From: Dirofilaria immitis
Lineage: Eukaryota; Nematoda; Chromadorea; Rhabditida; Onchocercidae
Assembly (NCBI GenBank): GCA_024305405.1
Contig: JAKNDB010000086.1
Coordinates: 1,053,001 to 1,117,000, forward strand
Direction: 5' to 3'
DNA length: 64,000 nucleotides
Shown here: positions 38,501 through 52,600 of the stretch, in pieces
Numbering within the stretch: the first letter of the stretch is position 1
Layout of the letters: each line of letters begins with the position of its first letter
Position numbers and translations under genes: made by a program
The notes under the pieces: model-generated
The model's input: only the letters and a program-made list of their open reading frames with translations
What the model was told of the DNA's origin: nothing
The model's database searches: none

Positions 38501-41500
38501 CTTATTATGTTTAAAATGTTTACTGTTGTAGATAATCGCTGAGTGCATAACGATTCACAGGACTCAAGGTTAGTAACCAGTTGTCTGTCAAGTTCATCGG
38601 CTAATTGGCGATTTGCTACAGCAATGTACTGTGTGATGTATGGAGCATAGCATTGTGCTGAAATCTATTCGAGCATATCGTTGTTTTCATTAATAATAAT
38701 CAGATCAGAATTGTCAAAGAATAAAACTTTCAAATATTGGTTCTTTTTAAAATAGTTACTAAAGCAAACTTTTATTAGAAAAGGAGCAAGTATTAATACT
38801 ATTTGAGAAATAATTTTTATACTATTATTTTTTACAGCTCGAGAAGATCGCTAGAATCTGCAAAGCTTTTTCGATAGAGAAGCGCTAATGTTAATCTAAA
38901 AACGAGTGTGGTAAAAGGAGATGCTGTGAAACCTTGGTAAAGGCGATGCTGTGAAACCTTTTGGATTCAGATTCATGAGACTTATACCAATCCCACCTAA
39001 ATGTTAAGCTCCTTCCATCTGAATGCTTGCCGTTACTCTAATGGAGAATCAACTAGATATATTATGAAATGATATACATCCAGCGCAGTTGTTATCCAAG
39101 TAAATGACGTTGTCATCTAATTCGTCCACGAACAAATCAGGTCGGTCCAAACGATCTTCTGTATTCAGGATGCATTCCGAATCAATCGGGTAATACATTA
39201 CTGATTCACATTCAAAACCGAAGGAATCAAACGCATTCAAACAGGATGCTAGACATAACGATAGTGATTCCGCCGACACGACCTATGAAAAAACAATAAA
39301 GTTCAACAAAATAGAAAAGAGAAAATTTAAAGCTCAATTATTCTAAAACATCGATAAGCACAGTTTATATTATGAGTTGTTGAAATGAATAAGGAATTGT
39401 ATACGTTTTTAAGTTCAAATATCTAACTATAAAATGTCTTTAAAAAGAAACGAACCTCGCGAGCAAAGCCAACCAAAATTTTTTGTTCATGTGCATCAAA
39501 TTGAAATGGGGACGAGCAGATGCGAGCACTCTACGAAATAGATGATAAAATGAGGTGAAAAATTTATTTCATGCAAAACGATTTGATTTTTTTCCTTCCA
39601 CATGTATTCATTTTATGTTTAAAATAATTTCATTATTATCATCTTATTTATTTGTAATATGTTACTATTTATCCAAGTGAATATTATCATATCAGTAAAT
39701 TAATGATAAGATCATGAAAGCCAGTGAAATCATTTAAAATTTTAAAAATGCAAACATAGAGCTTTCAGTGTTTTCATTTTTTGCAAATAATTTATCCCGT
39801 CACTGAAAAATTGTTAACCTAATAAATTATTGACAAATTATCTTAAAAATTGAGACGGAAATTACGGAACAAAGAATTACTTTGACACAATTTTTACTCA
39901 ATAGTATGAAATCCTCTGAATGTTTCGCTGATTCACCAATATTTGATAACATCTTGCAAATTTTATCTTGATAAGTTATCCCCGAGCATTCCTGAAACCT
40001 GCCTAATATTATTTTTATGCAAGAGTTAAAACATCAGAAAATTTTTGGAAAATTGAACTAACATCGTTAGCAGAGCAAAGATCAGTGCAGTCTACAAGAT
40101 TTGGTGTCGAAGCTGTTTTCAGAACTTTTCCAGTTGTAGCATTATGTTGAAGTAAAAGATCGGTAATTCTCCATTACTGCATGCTGGATATGATGCTGAA
40201 ATTCAGACACTTTTCTTATTAAAACTTTTGAGAATTTCATTTTCGAAATTCTTAAAAGTTTGTTATTTAAAAATTATTCGCATAATAATTAGTTAATAAA
40301 ATTGTAAAAAGAATTAGAATGAACGAAGAGGATAATAAGGCAGAGAGAGCAAGGATCATTTGTTGACTGTAGTATGTCATACTATCAGAATTGGGAAACT
40401 TTAGAGATTCAATTTAGAGTATTTCATTTTTCTATTTTTGATTTTTTTTTATGCCTAAATTTACATCTTGCTTTCTAATTTTTTTTCTTTTTTGTATAGC
40501 TTATTAGCTCATGAATGATTTTTATAATTAGCATAAATGAAGGAAAACCATTTTTATTATCGTTTCTTTCATTGCTTTTGGTTAGAAGAAAAATGATAAA
40601 AATGATGTTTGAAAGCTTTTTCATGTTCTGCCATTTTATGCCACCTATCTTTGAGCTTTAAATAATATCAATTTCTAGTAAATAAATAAAAATGAAATTG
40701 AAAAATTTTGCTGTAACACTGAATGACATCAAATCGAATATTACAATTCTTTCTTCTTAAGATAAGCCGGAGATGTGATTTTTCAGCATTAAATTGCTCA
40801 TTACAAAAAAAAATAACCCAATTTACAGTGTAAAAATGGCTTATTCACTGATTATTTCTCAAAGTGATTAATCTAAAGAATGATCGTGTTACTACTATCA
40901 ATAGAGGTCAATTTCGAAGAATGATACAATCATTCCACTATTTTTTCCTGCAAAAAGTATGTCATTCGATTTTCGGAAATGATTAAATGTAAAATGATAA
41001 AATTTTGTTAATTTTAAAATATGCTGGCGATTATTTGAGTTAAGTATTAATAAGAAGAGATTACATCAATTTTTGTCGAACACATCTTTCTTGTTCAAAT
41101 GTAATAATCGAAAAATCATTTTGTACATATCCTTTTCTGATACTATCATAAATGTTGTAATTCATAAAAATAGTTTGGAATTTCATATTAAAAAATTAGC
41201 GAAGAGATGACCTCGCCTTAATTTCAAGCAGAAATCTCATTGCCCTAATTTTTGGTTTTTAGTAGTTTCTTGATGAGTAATGTTATCTCTACAAATGAGA
41301 ATTTCCACATCAATTCGAAATTCATACTCTGAATTACGAGTAAATGACAATATTCAAAATCAGGCGACTAAGCCATTTTTATAATGATTAGTAAAGACAA
41401 ACAATCTTGACAATTATAAACTTTTTTATGTTCTGTAATTTAAATGATTCGAATTTTAAAAAGTACTTTTTAAGAAATTTGAATAAAATATTAAAACGGT

Positions 41501-42410
41501 TTCAAATTTTAGTAATAGATATAACTGTGATATTGGAATACGAATTATTTAAATATATGTGGATAAAACAGTTAATTCATGTTTCGTGCCTAAAAAAATT
41601 TTAATGTTTTTAAGGCTTATTTCTGATAGCTGTGCAGCCAACTATTAATATATACATATATATAATGCTGTTAAAAAGAAAGATGATAAGTATGAATAAA
41701 GAAAGGTGATAAAAATTATAATTCCAGAAAAGTAAGTCACTCAAAAAAATAATGACGTTGATTTTCTGATCATTCGTGAGTTTAGAAACTAAAAGGTGGA
41801 AGGTGCAAAATTCGAATTTCGGATCTAAAACAATATTTTTGTCCAGAAATATGTATTAATAACAATAACTGACTTTTTGTTTCCTGTCTTTTTTTTATGC
41901 ACTCTCTTTCACTAAATTGAACTTTTTAATTTGGATAAAACTTACTAATTTTGATTAGAAACATGAAATGAATTCAAAAAACATATTGTATTTTAGAAAT
42001 CATTTTTAATTCATTCAAAATTTTCATAATTAATGTATGTCCTACTCACATTCCAAATTATTTTCATTTATTAGTTATGCTTAAATTGCTATCAAAATCA
42101 GAATTAAGAATCAAACATTAAAACTAATTGAAATGTTTGGAAAATTGGAAAGTCACGCGAGATCGTTATGATACTTTCAATCGCAATTTGATGATATCAT
42201 AGTTTTTACTATTTAATGCCTTTAATGAGATGACTTTCAATGACAATCTATTTATTCTCAGAAGATATCAATTGTAAATTAATGAGAATGTAGAAAAAAG
42301 AACTTACGAATTGCTTGTACTTCACCTGAAGCGAGTACAAAAAAATATGCAATTATGATAAGGTGCAAATAATAATACAGAAATGATGATGCATCATTAG
42401 AAGAATGCAT
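32562..42410 (-). CDS. noah-1: NOAH/NompA-like PAN-domain plus ZP-domain apical matrix protein
   Basis: Secreted then membrane-anchored cuticle/apical matrix protein. Exons: 42410-42308, 40195-40063, 39991-39881, 39530-39456, 39282-39078, 38657-38524, 38175-38031, 37864-37741, 37443-37284, 37079-36914, 36723-36575, 36052-35914, 35667-35430, 35302-35096, 34995-34720, 34459-34301, 34153-34048, 33985-33843, 33654-33495, 33332-33216, 32958-32811 and 32732-32562 (about 1,120 residues). Order: signal peptide (YYYLHLIIIAYFFVLASG), about six PAN/apple modules (DCTDLC, CLASCLNAF, SCESLC, CLDQC, DCMTKCYEM, KCLNLC), a ZP domain (FVKNKYETCRVEV, NNGTYKTTVVVQ, ITCHLDICMKKCKEVMC), a furin-like GRKKRS site and a C-terminal transmembrane helix (SLFAIFTLLLIITVVQAIVV). 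One missing base each is inferred in exons 40195-40063 and 37443-37284; frame conflicts remain at 34301/34153 and inside 33332-33216. NOAH-1 rather than NOAH-2 is suggested by length and PAN count only. Confidence 0.9.
38910..38960. repeat. Two-copy 25-26 bp tandem duplication in an intron
   Basis: GGTAAA(A)GG(A/C)GATGCTGTGAAACCTT is present at 38910-38935 and again at 38936-38960, differing by one A in a run and one A/C change. It lies in the intron between the PAN exons 39078 and 38657. Confidence 0.85.
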
Positions 42411-45400
42411 GTTAGAAGTGCTCTTATTGATGAGCTTCCGAAATCTACCCGAATATTATTGCCCTGAAGGTAATACTGATAATGCTGATAGTAATCGTAA
42501 TAATGATGAATGGGATAATTTGGTGATGAATCAAAAACACAAATTCCGTTGTTTGAGGAATCCAAGAAGAGATGAAGTAGGAAGAGGATTATTAATGCTA
42601 CTACTACTGATGTGGTAGTGATTGGATGGTGATGGTGATGATTAGAAAGAGCGCAAATCGCATTCTGGAGGTCAATGACAGTTACCCCGGCCATTCTCTC
42701 AACCTCTTTAAGATTTTAGGCGTCGAAGGGTTAAGAAGGTTGGACTTTAATTCATTATTCTCTTTCGTACCTCAAATTCTTTTCAATTCAACGAACATAA
42801 CTGTACACATGTATTAACAATAGTAACACTCCACTGTTTTGTGGAACCTCTTTTATTCTAAATATCCTGTAATAGGGACCCCTTCCACTTACCATTTAAA
42901 TAGTTTTTCAAAAATTCAACACAAATAACGGGCAATAAAAATTTCCCACTTCTTTAGAGATGACTGATTCATTTACCTATTTCTCAATAAACGGCATTTT
43001 TTAAATAAAAATAATGATACTGCCTGCATCCATCATCATTTTTATTTGTTCTCATTCAACTTACCCTTGAAAGTGATTGTTGAGACGTCTGAATAAAATT
43101 ATTAATCCAGAGATCTATCTCTACTAAAATTTGATATATATAATAACAGAAGACTTTTATTGTTCATTCAACTTAAGTTTCTAAAAACTCAGTAAGTTCA
43201 AATAAAAAATCTAATAAAAAATTGACCGTAATATAGATTATGCTCGGCATATGCCTTGAACTAATGGCCAAATAGTTGCAATTATTTTGCTATCATATCA
43301 GCAAATGAAGGAATGAATAGATCTTTACTTATTTCATACTCTATCACATTCAGCTTTTTACATAATCATTTCACTACAAACACATATCAAAGCATATCAT
43401 ATCAGTTTGGGTATTCAATATCACTGTGAAAAGATAGCAAGTATCTCGAGATAAATTTTGATCATTCTATTACAATTGTTATTCTGTACATTTCTTTGAT
43501 GAGTGCAAATCTCATCTTAAATTTTGTCAATTCACTATATATGGTCAATTCCATTAAATAGGCCAATCAAATTTTTGTAAGAAAAAATAATCTAAAATTA
43601 GTAGATGAAATAAAGGCATCAAGGGTTACAAGAATGCGTAGCACAATCATGCATGATATAAGGGATCTTTTTGTATGGAAAATACAAACATATTTGGCGA
43701 CATTTTCTTATAGTGGTATATATTTGGGTCATTCTCAGTATCCTTTTATATCTTTTACCATTTTGCCACATTTCTTAATTTTTGCAAGTTTCAAAAAGAA
43801 ATCGTGGAATAGTTTTAAAATAAGAAAGATAGGATTTTCTTTCATTGATTGTTTGCTATATATATATATATATATATAAAGAGTCAGAATTGAAACAAGA
43901 GAGAAAATTGATCAATATCATATTGTTCCATGAAAAATTCTTGCTATCTTTTGTTTCTTAAAAACTGAATAAATCAACATAAAATCAAATGTATCAAATA
44001 ATATTGAACAAATAGTATAATTGCAGTATGGATACATCCCAATTCTTTTTTCTTGTATCAACTGATAATATAAGATAAAAAATGATAAAATGAGGAATTT
44101 AGTAACTAACCATATATCTGAGGGATTGAATTGCTAAGTAATTTAAACTTAAGAAATGAACTAAATGTATAATGTGCTCATTTTAAATGCTTTTTTGAAA
44201 AACTCAAGGCAAATTTGAAAATAAAGCGAAATTAAAAGAGAAATTCATAGATAGATACGCTTGCAGATGCTTGCGATTTTAATCTTGATAATTTCAGATG
44301 TTTTGGTAACTTTAAAAAATATACATTCCTTTAAAATAGTAAAAGTGGTTGGTTATTTTCAAAAATCTAACAATTGATTATTCAAATTTTACCAAATCTT
44401 AAATTCTCTATTTAATTAATGGAATACTTTTTTGAGTAGACATAAAATGAACATATATTATGCATAGCATTTTTGATTTTTCTTCAGAAAATAAATAATT
44501 TCAATAAATTAAAATTATAAGTTCATGCCCAAATACTAAAAGAGCCTTTAATTGATATCTTAAATGTAATCACATCTAAAGCCACTTGCAATGACTCACA
44601 TTCATAAATTTAAAAAGATAAATTTGTAAAGAATATATTACTAATTTCTTTAATCCTCCAATTAATATATATCTATGCTACCAATTCATATTCATCTAAA
44701 TAAATTTCAGAAGTGCACTTTTGATGCTACCTTTATTAGCGATTCCCTGGATTTTGAGATATTTTGAATATTCGTCCCGTCACTTTTGCGGAATTTGAAA
44801 GCCTTATTTATCTTCTTCGATAATAATCAAACAGAGTATTTCAAAACGTATGAATTAATTAATGAATTCATTCTATTTTCTATTTTTTAGATGAAATTTA
44901 ATTTGAAATAAAATTGTACGAAAGAAATTGCGGACCAATGAATTAATTCACTATCTAAAACGTTAATCAAGGGCATCATTAGAACTGTCGGTCATTAACC
45001 GAACGTTACAATTATCTCACAAAGAATCTTCAATAAGAGACTTCCGAATTATTCATTTCATCAATTTACTGATTATATAAGCGTGCTGATCATTTGTAAC
45101 GTAAGTGGACTGAAATTGAAATTACTCACATATATTTTGATTTCTTTCCTAAATGCTTTTTGCTTGTTCACAAATAACATCAGAAGGGTGATTAAAAGTA
45201 CAAGGAAATTTTACTAAACTATTAAACTGATCAATATTTACTGAAAAAGCATTAATCAATTAATTTTTTGATATTTATGATTCAGAGCTACTTTAAATGC
45301 CATTGCTTTTATCGCTAAATTTATGATATTAAAAATGAAGCTATCAAGGGAAGTTTGGTGAAACAATTAAGCAATTGGAAACACCAGGTTGACTAATCTG

Positions 45401-46620
45401 ATCCATATCTGAATGCCTTGTCTTTGCCATTTGACAATCTAATCATGTACCAATAGTTATCGATGGAGTTTGTTGTTTGCATGGTCGAGAGCTGTATCTT
45501 CCTTATCTAGAATATCTTATAACAGTTATTTCGAAATGTTTCAGCAAGATTAAAAGAAAGCCAGCTATATTTCTTTTTTCTAAAGCATTAATTATCATAA
45601 CCATCGATTTGTTTTTGATTGTCAAAATAAATTGTCGATTGCAATAATCATATATTTATCATAAATAATAGTTTTGAGCGGTTAAATTTTCATTCACGAC
45701 CGTATAACAAAAGTAGCTGATAACAGTTTATCAATAACAATATTTGGAGGAGAGCAGAGGCAAGATGTGATTAAGCGCAATTTGATTATTACAGAAATGA
45801 ATAACAAAGAATCTTTTTTCTAGTATTATCACAGCTTTAATCAATAAAAAAATATGACAATAAAGTGAAACAACGATAATTATTATAAGTCAAAATAGAT
45901 TAGTATTGCGATTTCAAGCCTTTATCACCAGATGAATGCATGTTACACAATTTTATAGAATTTTTAAACATTTTTAGTTGACTTCTTTCATTCTTGCTAT
46001 TTCTGAATTATTTCTCTTACATTCCATTATAATTAATCATTTAAAATAGTAAATATAAAAAAAAATCATAATATTTATAAATAATGAACAATTGATATTA
46101 CTAAACAAAGAAACAATGATTTTTGGCACTTCGAAGCATAGTTATAATAAACATAAGCATTATAATAAGCGAATATCTGAATAAATTAAAGATAAAAAAA
46201 AATATGTAAATTATATATAACAAATTTGAAGGAAATTAATAATAAAGGAATATTTGTAAAATGAAGATGAAATATAAGAGAATTAAATGAACAATTATTG
46301 AGAAAAATAAAATAAAGAAATAAGGCATGAAAATAATTAGCTATTATTTGGTAATAATTTAAGCATATAAAAATTATATATAAATTGGAATATTTCATTG
46401 TCTAATGATTTTATTTACTTTAGCTTAATTCAAGATAAGTTATATTCAAATGATAGCAGAGTTAAAGAGAATTGAAAAAATATTTAATATACAATTTCTG
46501 AACAAAAATAATGTTAATTTTTAAAAGGTAGCAGAAATTTTCATAGTCATGTAAATATGGCAAAAGAATAACAAATTGATGGAGTAGTGTTTGTACTGAG
46601 GACTAGAAATTTTAATCAAA
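42411..46620. other. Intergenic region between the PAN/ZP gene and SYM-2
   Basis: 5' flank of the PAN/ZP gene (GC-richer, 42600-42750, with repeated GATGGT triplets on the plus strand) followed by about 3.8 kb of AT-rich DNA. It holds an (AT)n tract at about 43858-43879. No coding segment, RNA gene or transposon terminus was recognised. Confidence 0.5.
43858..43879. repeat. (AT)n microsatellite
   Basis: Simple alternating TA run in intergenic DNA. Confidence 0.9.
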
Positions 46621-49600
46621 TCAGGTGTGTATAAGTGAAAGATTTAGTGGTATCGTACCAAGTGGAGCACTAACGTGTTCTGCTAGAGCTCTTTCCGCAT
46701 CCATTCGGGAGCGAAAACGCACAAGCGCTTCTCCTGCATACTGGGATGTTCCCCATCGTAGCATTTGAACACTTTCAATCACTATCTGAAAATCATTAAG
46801 TTTTTAGACACAACATTAAACTTCACAATACTTTGAGAATGACCGACAAATAAACTTGATCGGAATGCAATACATAAGATTGAATGTATTTATTAAAAAT
46901 ATTTCAGTCATTAAAAATCCGACTCTTTTTCATGGTATGCTATTCAGAATATATTATAATATCTTATCCGAATGTAGCACTTTGTCTTAATACAGTGAAA
47001 TCTTCCGTACTGTCCTATGCTATCATGACAAATGAAATATGCTTATCGAAGCATTCTGTCCGAATATAACTATCATACTTCATCGTGGATCGTGGCAAAG
47101 AAGAAATTTTCATAGCAAAGAAGAAATTTTGGATTTATCTCAATGCATCTCTGTCTAAAAAAAAATCCGAAGTATAAGACTGCCTCATTTCTTTTCTTTT
47201 TCTATCGCTCTATAAATTTTTTCTAAGAATAATTAATTATATTAAGATAGGATACTTCGAATTACCACAGCACTCTCTAAATATTTGTACTAACAATAAT
47301 ATTTCGTCTAATAATGGAGGAATGATTTTTTCATAAAGAACAAAATTCTTCGTGCTATTCATTTAAATCTTATTAAAATCTTAAAGAAAATCATTGAAAT
47401 GATAGATTAAAGAAGCAACCTCCGGATTAGTTTGAAAATATGCCAAAATATCTTGTGGTGTAATGTTTGGACAAAGTCCGGTAACCAGAACTAGACCAGA
47501 TTGCGACTGCAACGGATAGATGCATGGCGACGCTGGTGAATTAAGACATGGCCAATATAACGGTGAAAACGGAGGTACAATTGCCGGTACCAGATTTTGA
47601 ACAGTTTCTGAAATAATGAATTAAATCCTCAATTTTATTACTGTTACAATAGCATCATTTCAAAGCTTCCTTCAATAATTCTAAGAAAAGCTTAGATTAG
47701 GATAAATTCTAAAGAAAACTTTAGGAGACATTACACTTAACTCTATTCTCTTCATACTAAACGGTTCAGATCAGTACTGCATTGATAACATCAAAATTAT
47801 TTCTATCTGGTCCGAATTCTTACTTCATAACGATTTTATCATATTAAATAATATAAAGTGCCGAAAATTTTTCAATCGTATTAATCTACAATTTGAATCA
47901 TGGCTAAAATTCAAGCTCAAGCCTAAAGTGACTTACGTTGCGGAAAGAGCGGTCTTGGTTGCAGAATAAACTGTGGTGGTAACGGCGGATTTGTTAGAAC
48001 CAAATTCATGTCTTCTGGACTGCATTGGAACACTTCAATATACCGTTGTTTCTTTCCTATTTGCATATATTTGTTGTGAGCTAATGCAGCTGCAGTTGCG
48101 GCACTCATCTCCGAATCCATCTGTATGAAAGCTTCTCCGCTCGGATGACCTTGTGCATTATATACCATATGCACTCCATGAAACATTATTAATACCATTT
48201 ATCATTATCTTTTCGTCATTACAATACTTACTTATTATTAATGTTGTCGTATTCTTATTATAACTGTTAATCATATCCAGTTAAAAATAATCTCTTTATC
48301 AGCCCACTAAATGTTTTCAGCCAAAGCTTTGCTTTACTTTCGAATTTTGAACCGGATTGTAGAACTTGTGAGGTATCAGTCTATTTCAGGAAAGATGGAA
48401 GAAATGAAAAAGGAAAAGAAAACGAAACAAAATAATGAACAAAATGAAGACAGTAGGGGAAAGATTATTTTTAAAATAAAATTGTTCTTTATCAAAATCC
48501 TGTTCCCTCTATCCACTAGATACTTTGAAATAAAATTCTGGAAAAAATTTCTAACAGATAGATAAAAAGAAGCAAACAAGATAATGTAATAGGAGAGAAA
48601 AGGATGTGATAAGGAAATGCGAAAATCTATACCATTTGATATTTCCTACCGGTGGAACAATTTATTCTTAAAGAAGCAAATAAATTATTATATTCATGAA
48701 TTATCCAGCTTCTTTTATTTCTTATTCCATTTTACATTATCACTGTAACATTTATCATTTATTCTCTTCATTCCATATCATTTTATCTCACATATTTATT
48801 TGTTATTCACTTTACTGGATGGATCAATCCATATAACTTATATCCATTTGATGAATGATTATGAAGGACATATTACTAGTAGCTATTGTTTATGTTTGCT
48901 ATAAAGAAAATCAAAGCATAAGATGATTAAATGTCGTTAAACTATGTCTTCCCATTGGTACACATATTTTTTTAAATCAATAAATCATCACGGCAAATTT
49001 TATCATATTAAAAGATTAAAAATCAAACGAATCACTTTTCATCCTAAAAATGATTAATAAAATTTATCAACTCCGACAAACATTTTTCATCATCCTGATA
49101 CTGTAAGTTAAAATGATTCTTGAAATATATTCGTAATCAAAAAATCCAAAAGTTTGAAATTCAAGACCATTTATTGTTATTTTCGGAAATTCATCATTTC
49201 AATTTTGTTACAGAAAAAATTAAAATCTTGAATAATCTAACTAACAAACTTGATTTCACAATACAAATCTCTTCTGATTTCAACCAAATAATCATAAAAA
49301 TTACTTGAAATAATTAATAATTGATTAATTGCTCAGTGTAATAATTTTGTTGAAAACAATCAAGCTTCACTACATTCAAGATACTCATTCACAATTCATT
49401 TATGAGTACATGGGAATTACAAATTCTGCTTACCTGAAACATGATGTGCCGAGCTGTTTCACCCAAAAATCAACAATATTTTCTACATGAGCTTCGTAAG
49501 GAAGACCTCTTAACCTGATGCAGTCCTTCTTACTACTGCCGTGAACCATCATACGTTGATCATTTTCCAAATTTCGATTTACCACTTGTTGCACTTCTGC

Positions 49601-52600
49601 TTGGGTTGATCTAAAAGTGAATTGATTTCTAATTTATGCAAGAAGTCAACTTCAGGAAATGATGGTTAACTGTTAGGATTCCATGTAAAATGACGACTGA
49701 AAGGAAAAAAAAACTTTAAAAGGATAATTATGAACAACCCAAATTCAGCACATTTGATATCAACCAAATAAGAAGCAGATAGAAGATATGTTTTTAAATT
49801 TGGAAGAAAAATCGTCGAGCAATGAAACATATAGACTGATGTAATGAAGGAAATATATTAAGTTTGCACAATATTTTTTTAATAGGAGGGCATGGAACTG
49901 GAAACTTTATATATGACACAATTCTCATGGAAACATCTGTGAATGTCATTTAACAGATGACACATATTGTGAACTATGGTGTCTATGAACTGTTATCAAT
50001 TGTTAAATCGACTCGATAATATTGAATTGCCAACTAAGCTCTATGCATCCAATGAAATATAAATATAATTAGGAAACTCAAATTTACGAAAAGCCAAAAA
50101 GTATAATGAAACAAAAGAAAAATATTTAATCGAAAGTGTAATGTTAAAAGTCTACTGGGATTTCAATTTACTGATTTCAATTTTGAGGAAAGAATGATTT
50201 CAGTTTGAGAATGTCACGGAATAAAATTTATGTGTAAACAATCTATAAAACTAAATCTCTAAAATTTAAATTATCGGACTTCACTATAGTTAGTAATAGA
50301 TTTTGTGATAATACTTTTCTGATGGATTTCTCAAAAGTGCCGAGGACAATTTTAATTTTTATTTTTGTTCAGTTGTACTTGAGTTTTCTGAAGTTGCAAT
50401 ACTTTTAATTCATGGAATCATAAACCTTTAAAAGTTATTTATTTAATCAGAAGACATAAATATTCTAGAATTCTCGAGGCAACTGGAATACTAAATTATT
50501 CGGTCCTCTTTATTCCTTATTTTTTACATCCAGAGATCAAAGCTTATTTTTCTCTTCAATATTTGGCAATAAAGATATTTTCAGGATTCCTTTGATGGAT
50601 TCTCTGGATCTCATTGAAAGTTTTGTAATCATTAACATGTCTTTAACATTTATTTATGAAATATAAAACTTCTTTCCCTCGAAAGAAAAAAATGAATTGA
50701 TGAACAGCATCATAGAAATAAACGTTTTATAAAGTACATACATAGATAGTGCTAATAACGAATTATATTTATCCGAAAATTATTATTCCAATTTACGCTA
50801 TGTAAAAATTAATATATCATGAAGTTATGCGAAAGATGTTAAAAATAACAATTTTTATGATAAATTTAATAAAAATTTTGGAAGGAAATCAATTCTCACC
50901 TATAGCCTTTTGTAAATCGGTTTGCTTCTAGAATTGCAAGATTGTTTTAGACTAGAAAAGAAAATGATAGTTTTCACAAAAAAAAAAATGACACTTATGA
51001 CACGAGTTTATTCATATCGAACTCATAAGAACTGAACTTTCAGAAAGATTGATTTATGATTTCTTTTGAAAGATTATTGCAAAATACACTATTGTATAAT
51101 ATTTAGATGACGAATTCATTTCTATATCTTCTAATTACTAATATTTTAGTTTATACTCAAGAAAATCAAATGTTAAAATGATTTACCTGAAAAGTTCAAT
51201 ATACCGAGTACCAATTGTACGTTTGTGCTTGGTAAGCGCTTTTGGCCAGCTTCCTCATTATCAAACATTACAAAAGCGTCACCGGTTGGCCGGCCATCAC
51301 TTTTATTTACAAATAATATACCACCATGTGTCACTTTACAACCATTCTCACCCTCGGCAAAAAATTCAAGCTGAAACAACTGGAGAATGAATATGGACTA
51401 TCAAATATGCAAATTTGAATAATCTAAATTTCTCAACTTCCAATTTTGATTATAATTTCCTCGTTTAGAAATTCTCAAATGTAAAAGAAAGGACAATGGG
51501 AAAATATAAGATAGCTAATTGACTGGGATCAATCACTTTAATACATTAATGTTATATTACTCCATCTGAAATGCATAGGCTGAAAAGTCTACGAACTTGC
51601 TATTATGTTGGATTTACAATTATGCACAATCCAAGTTTTTTTTCTTGCTAAACATTAAGATATAGCGGGAAGAAAATGTAGCTATTGCTGCTATCATCGC
51701 TGTTTTCTCCCGGTATTTGTATTTAACTGTTAAGCAGGAAAAAGATTCCGACCAAATTCGGTCTTCAAATTTCTCATCTAATGATGTTTTTTTAACTATG
51801 CCATTCTATACAAGCAATTTTTTCAAGCTTTGACAACCGTAGTTCAAAATTAAAAATATTATTTAGAATTTGTTTTATTTTTTTTTTAGCATAAAGCCAA
51901 AAACTGATTTTGATTATTGCAATGAAGTGATCAGAAATTTAACTTCGAAATAGATTAGATTTTGGAAACTGAATAAAAGACTAACAATTTGTGCTTCAGT
52001 GCAATCATATGGAAGGCCCCGCATACGAACAATCATGACACCTGTGCTACCGCGGCTCACAAAATGTACTGCTTCTGAGTTGGAGCCTGCAATGTATAAT
52101 GATGACGGGAATGCAAATAATGATAACGATGGACGTAAAAAGCGAGATCAGGTAGGTGTAGGATAGGAGAGAAGCCAGTGGGAAAATTCAATGAAACTAC
52201 GAATTTATGCGAAAGGGAAGGGGTGGGGATAACGAGAGAAGCGTTGGCGATGGCAGGTTAGGGAGGGACAGATGGAAAATAGATACCTACCTACCTGTAG
52301 GGACGATAAATGGAAGTACGAGCTCGGAGAAGGGTATCGAAAAGGGATGATGAGTACGGTAGGAATCAAACACCAAAATGGTAGCATAGCTCCAATCTGA
52401 AATGCTTGATTTTAGTGCACCTGTTCCAGTAAGCCTTCCGCACCCATTTTTCTTTAGTTAGCTTTAGCATCCGTCATGTTCAAACAATATTATATACGGA
52501 AGAATGTGGAGCTTTATTCAGGTGTCCAGCCACCAGAACAGTTGAACAGATGGTGAAATGATAGATATTTTTCATAAATTTATGCTGCATCCAATTTGAC

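Noticed and set aside
50905..50935. Possible small SYM-2 exon between the RRM2 and RRM3 exons
   Set aside because: The flanking exons 51187 and 49610 already join in phase across the conserved [12 protein letters not shown] junction, leaving no room for it.
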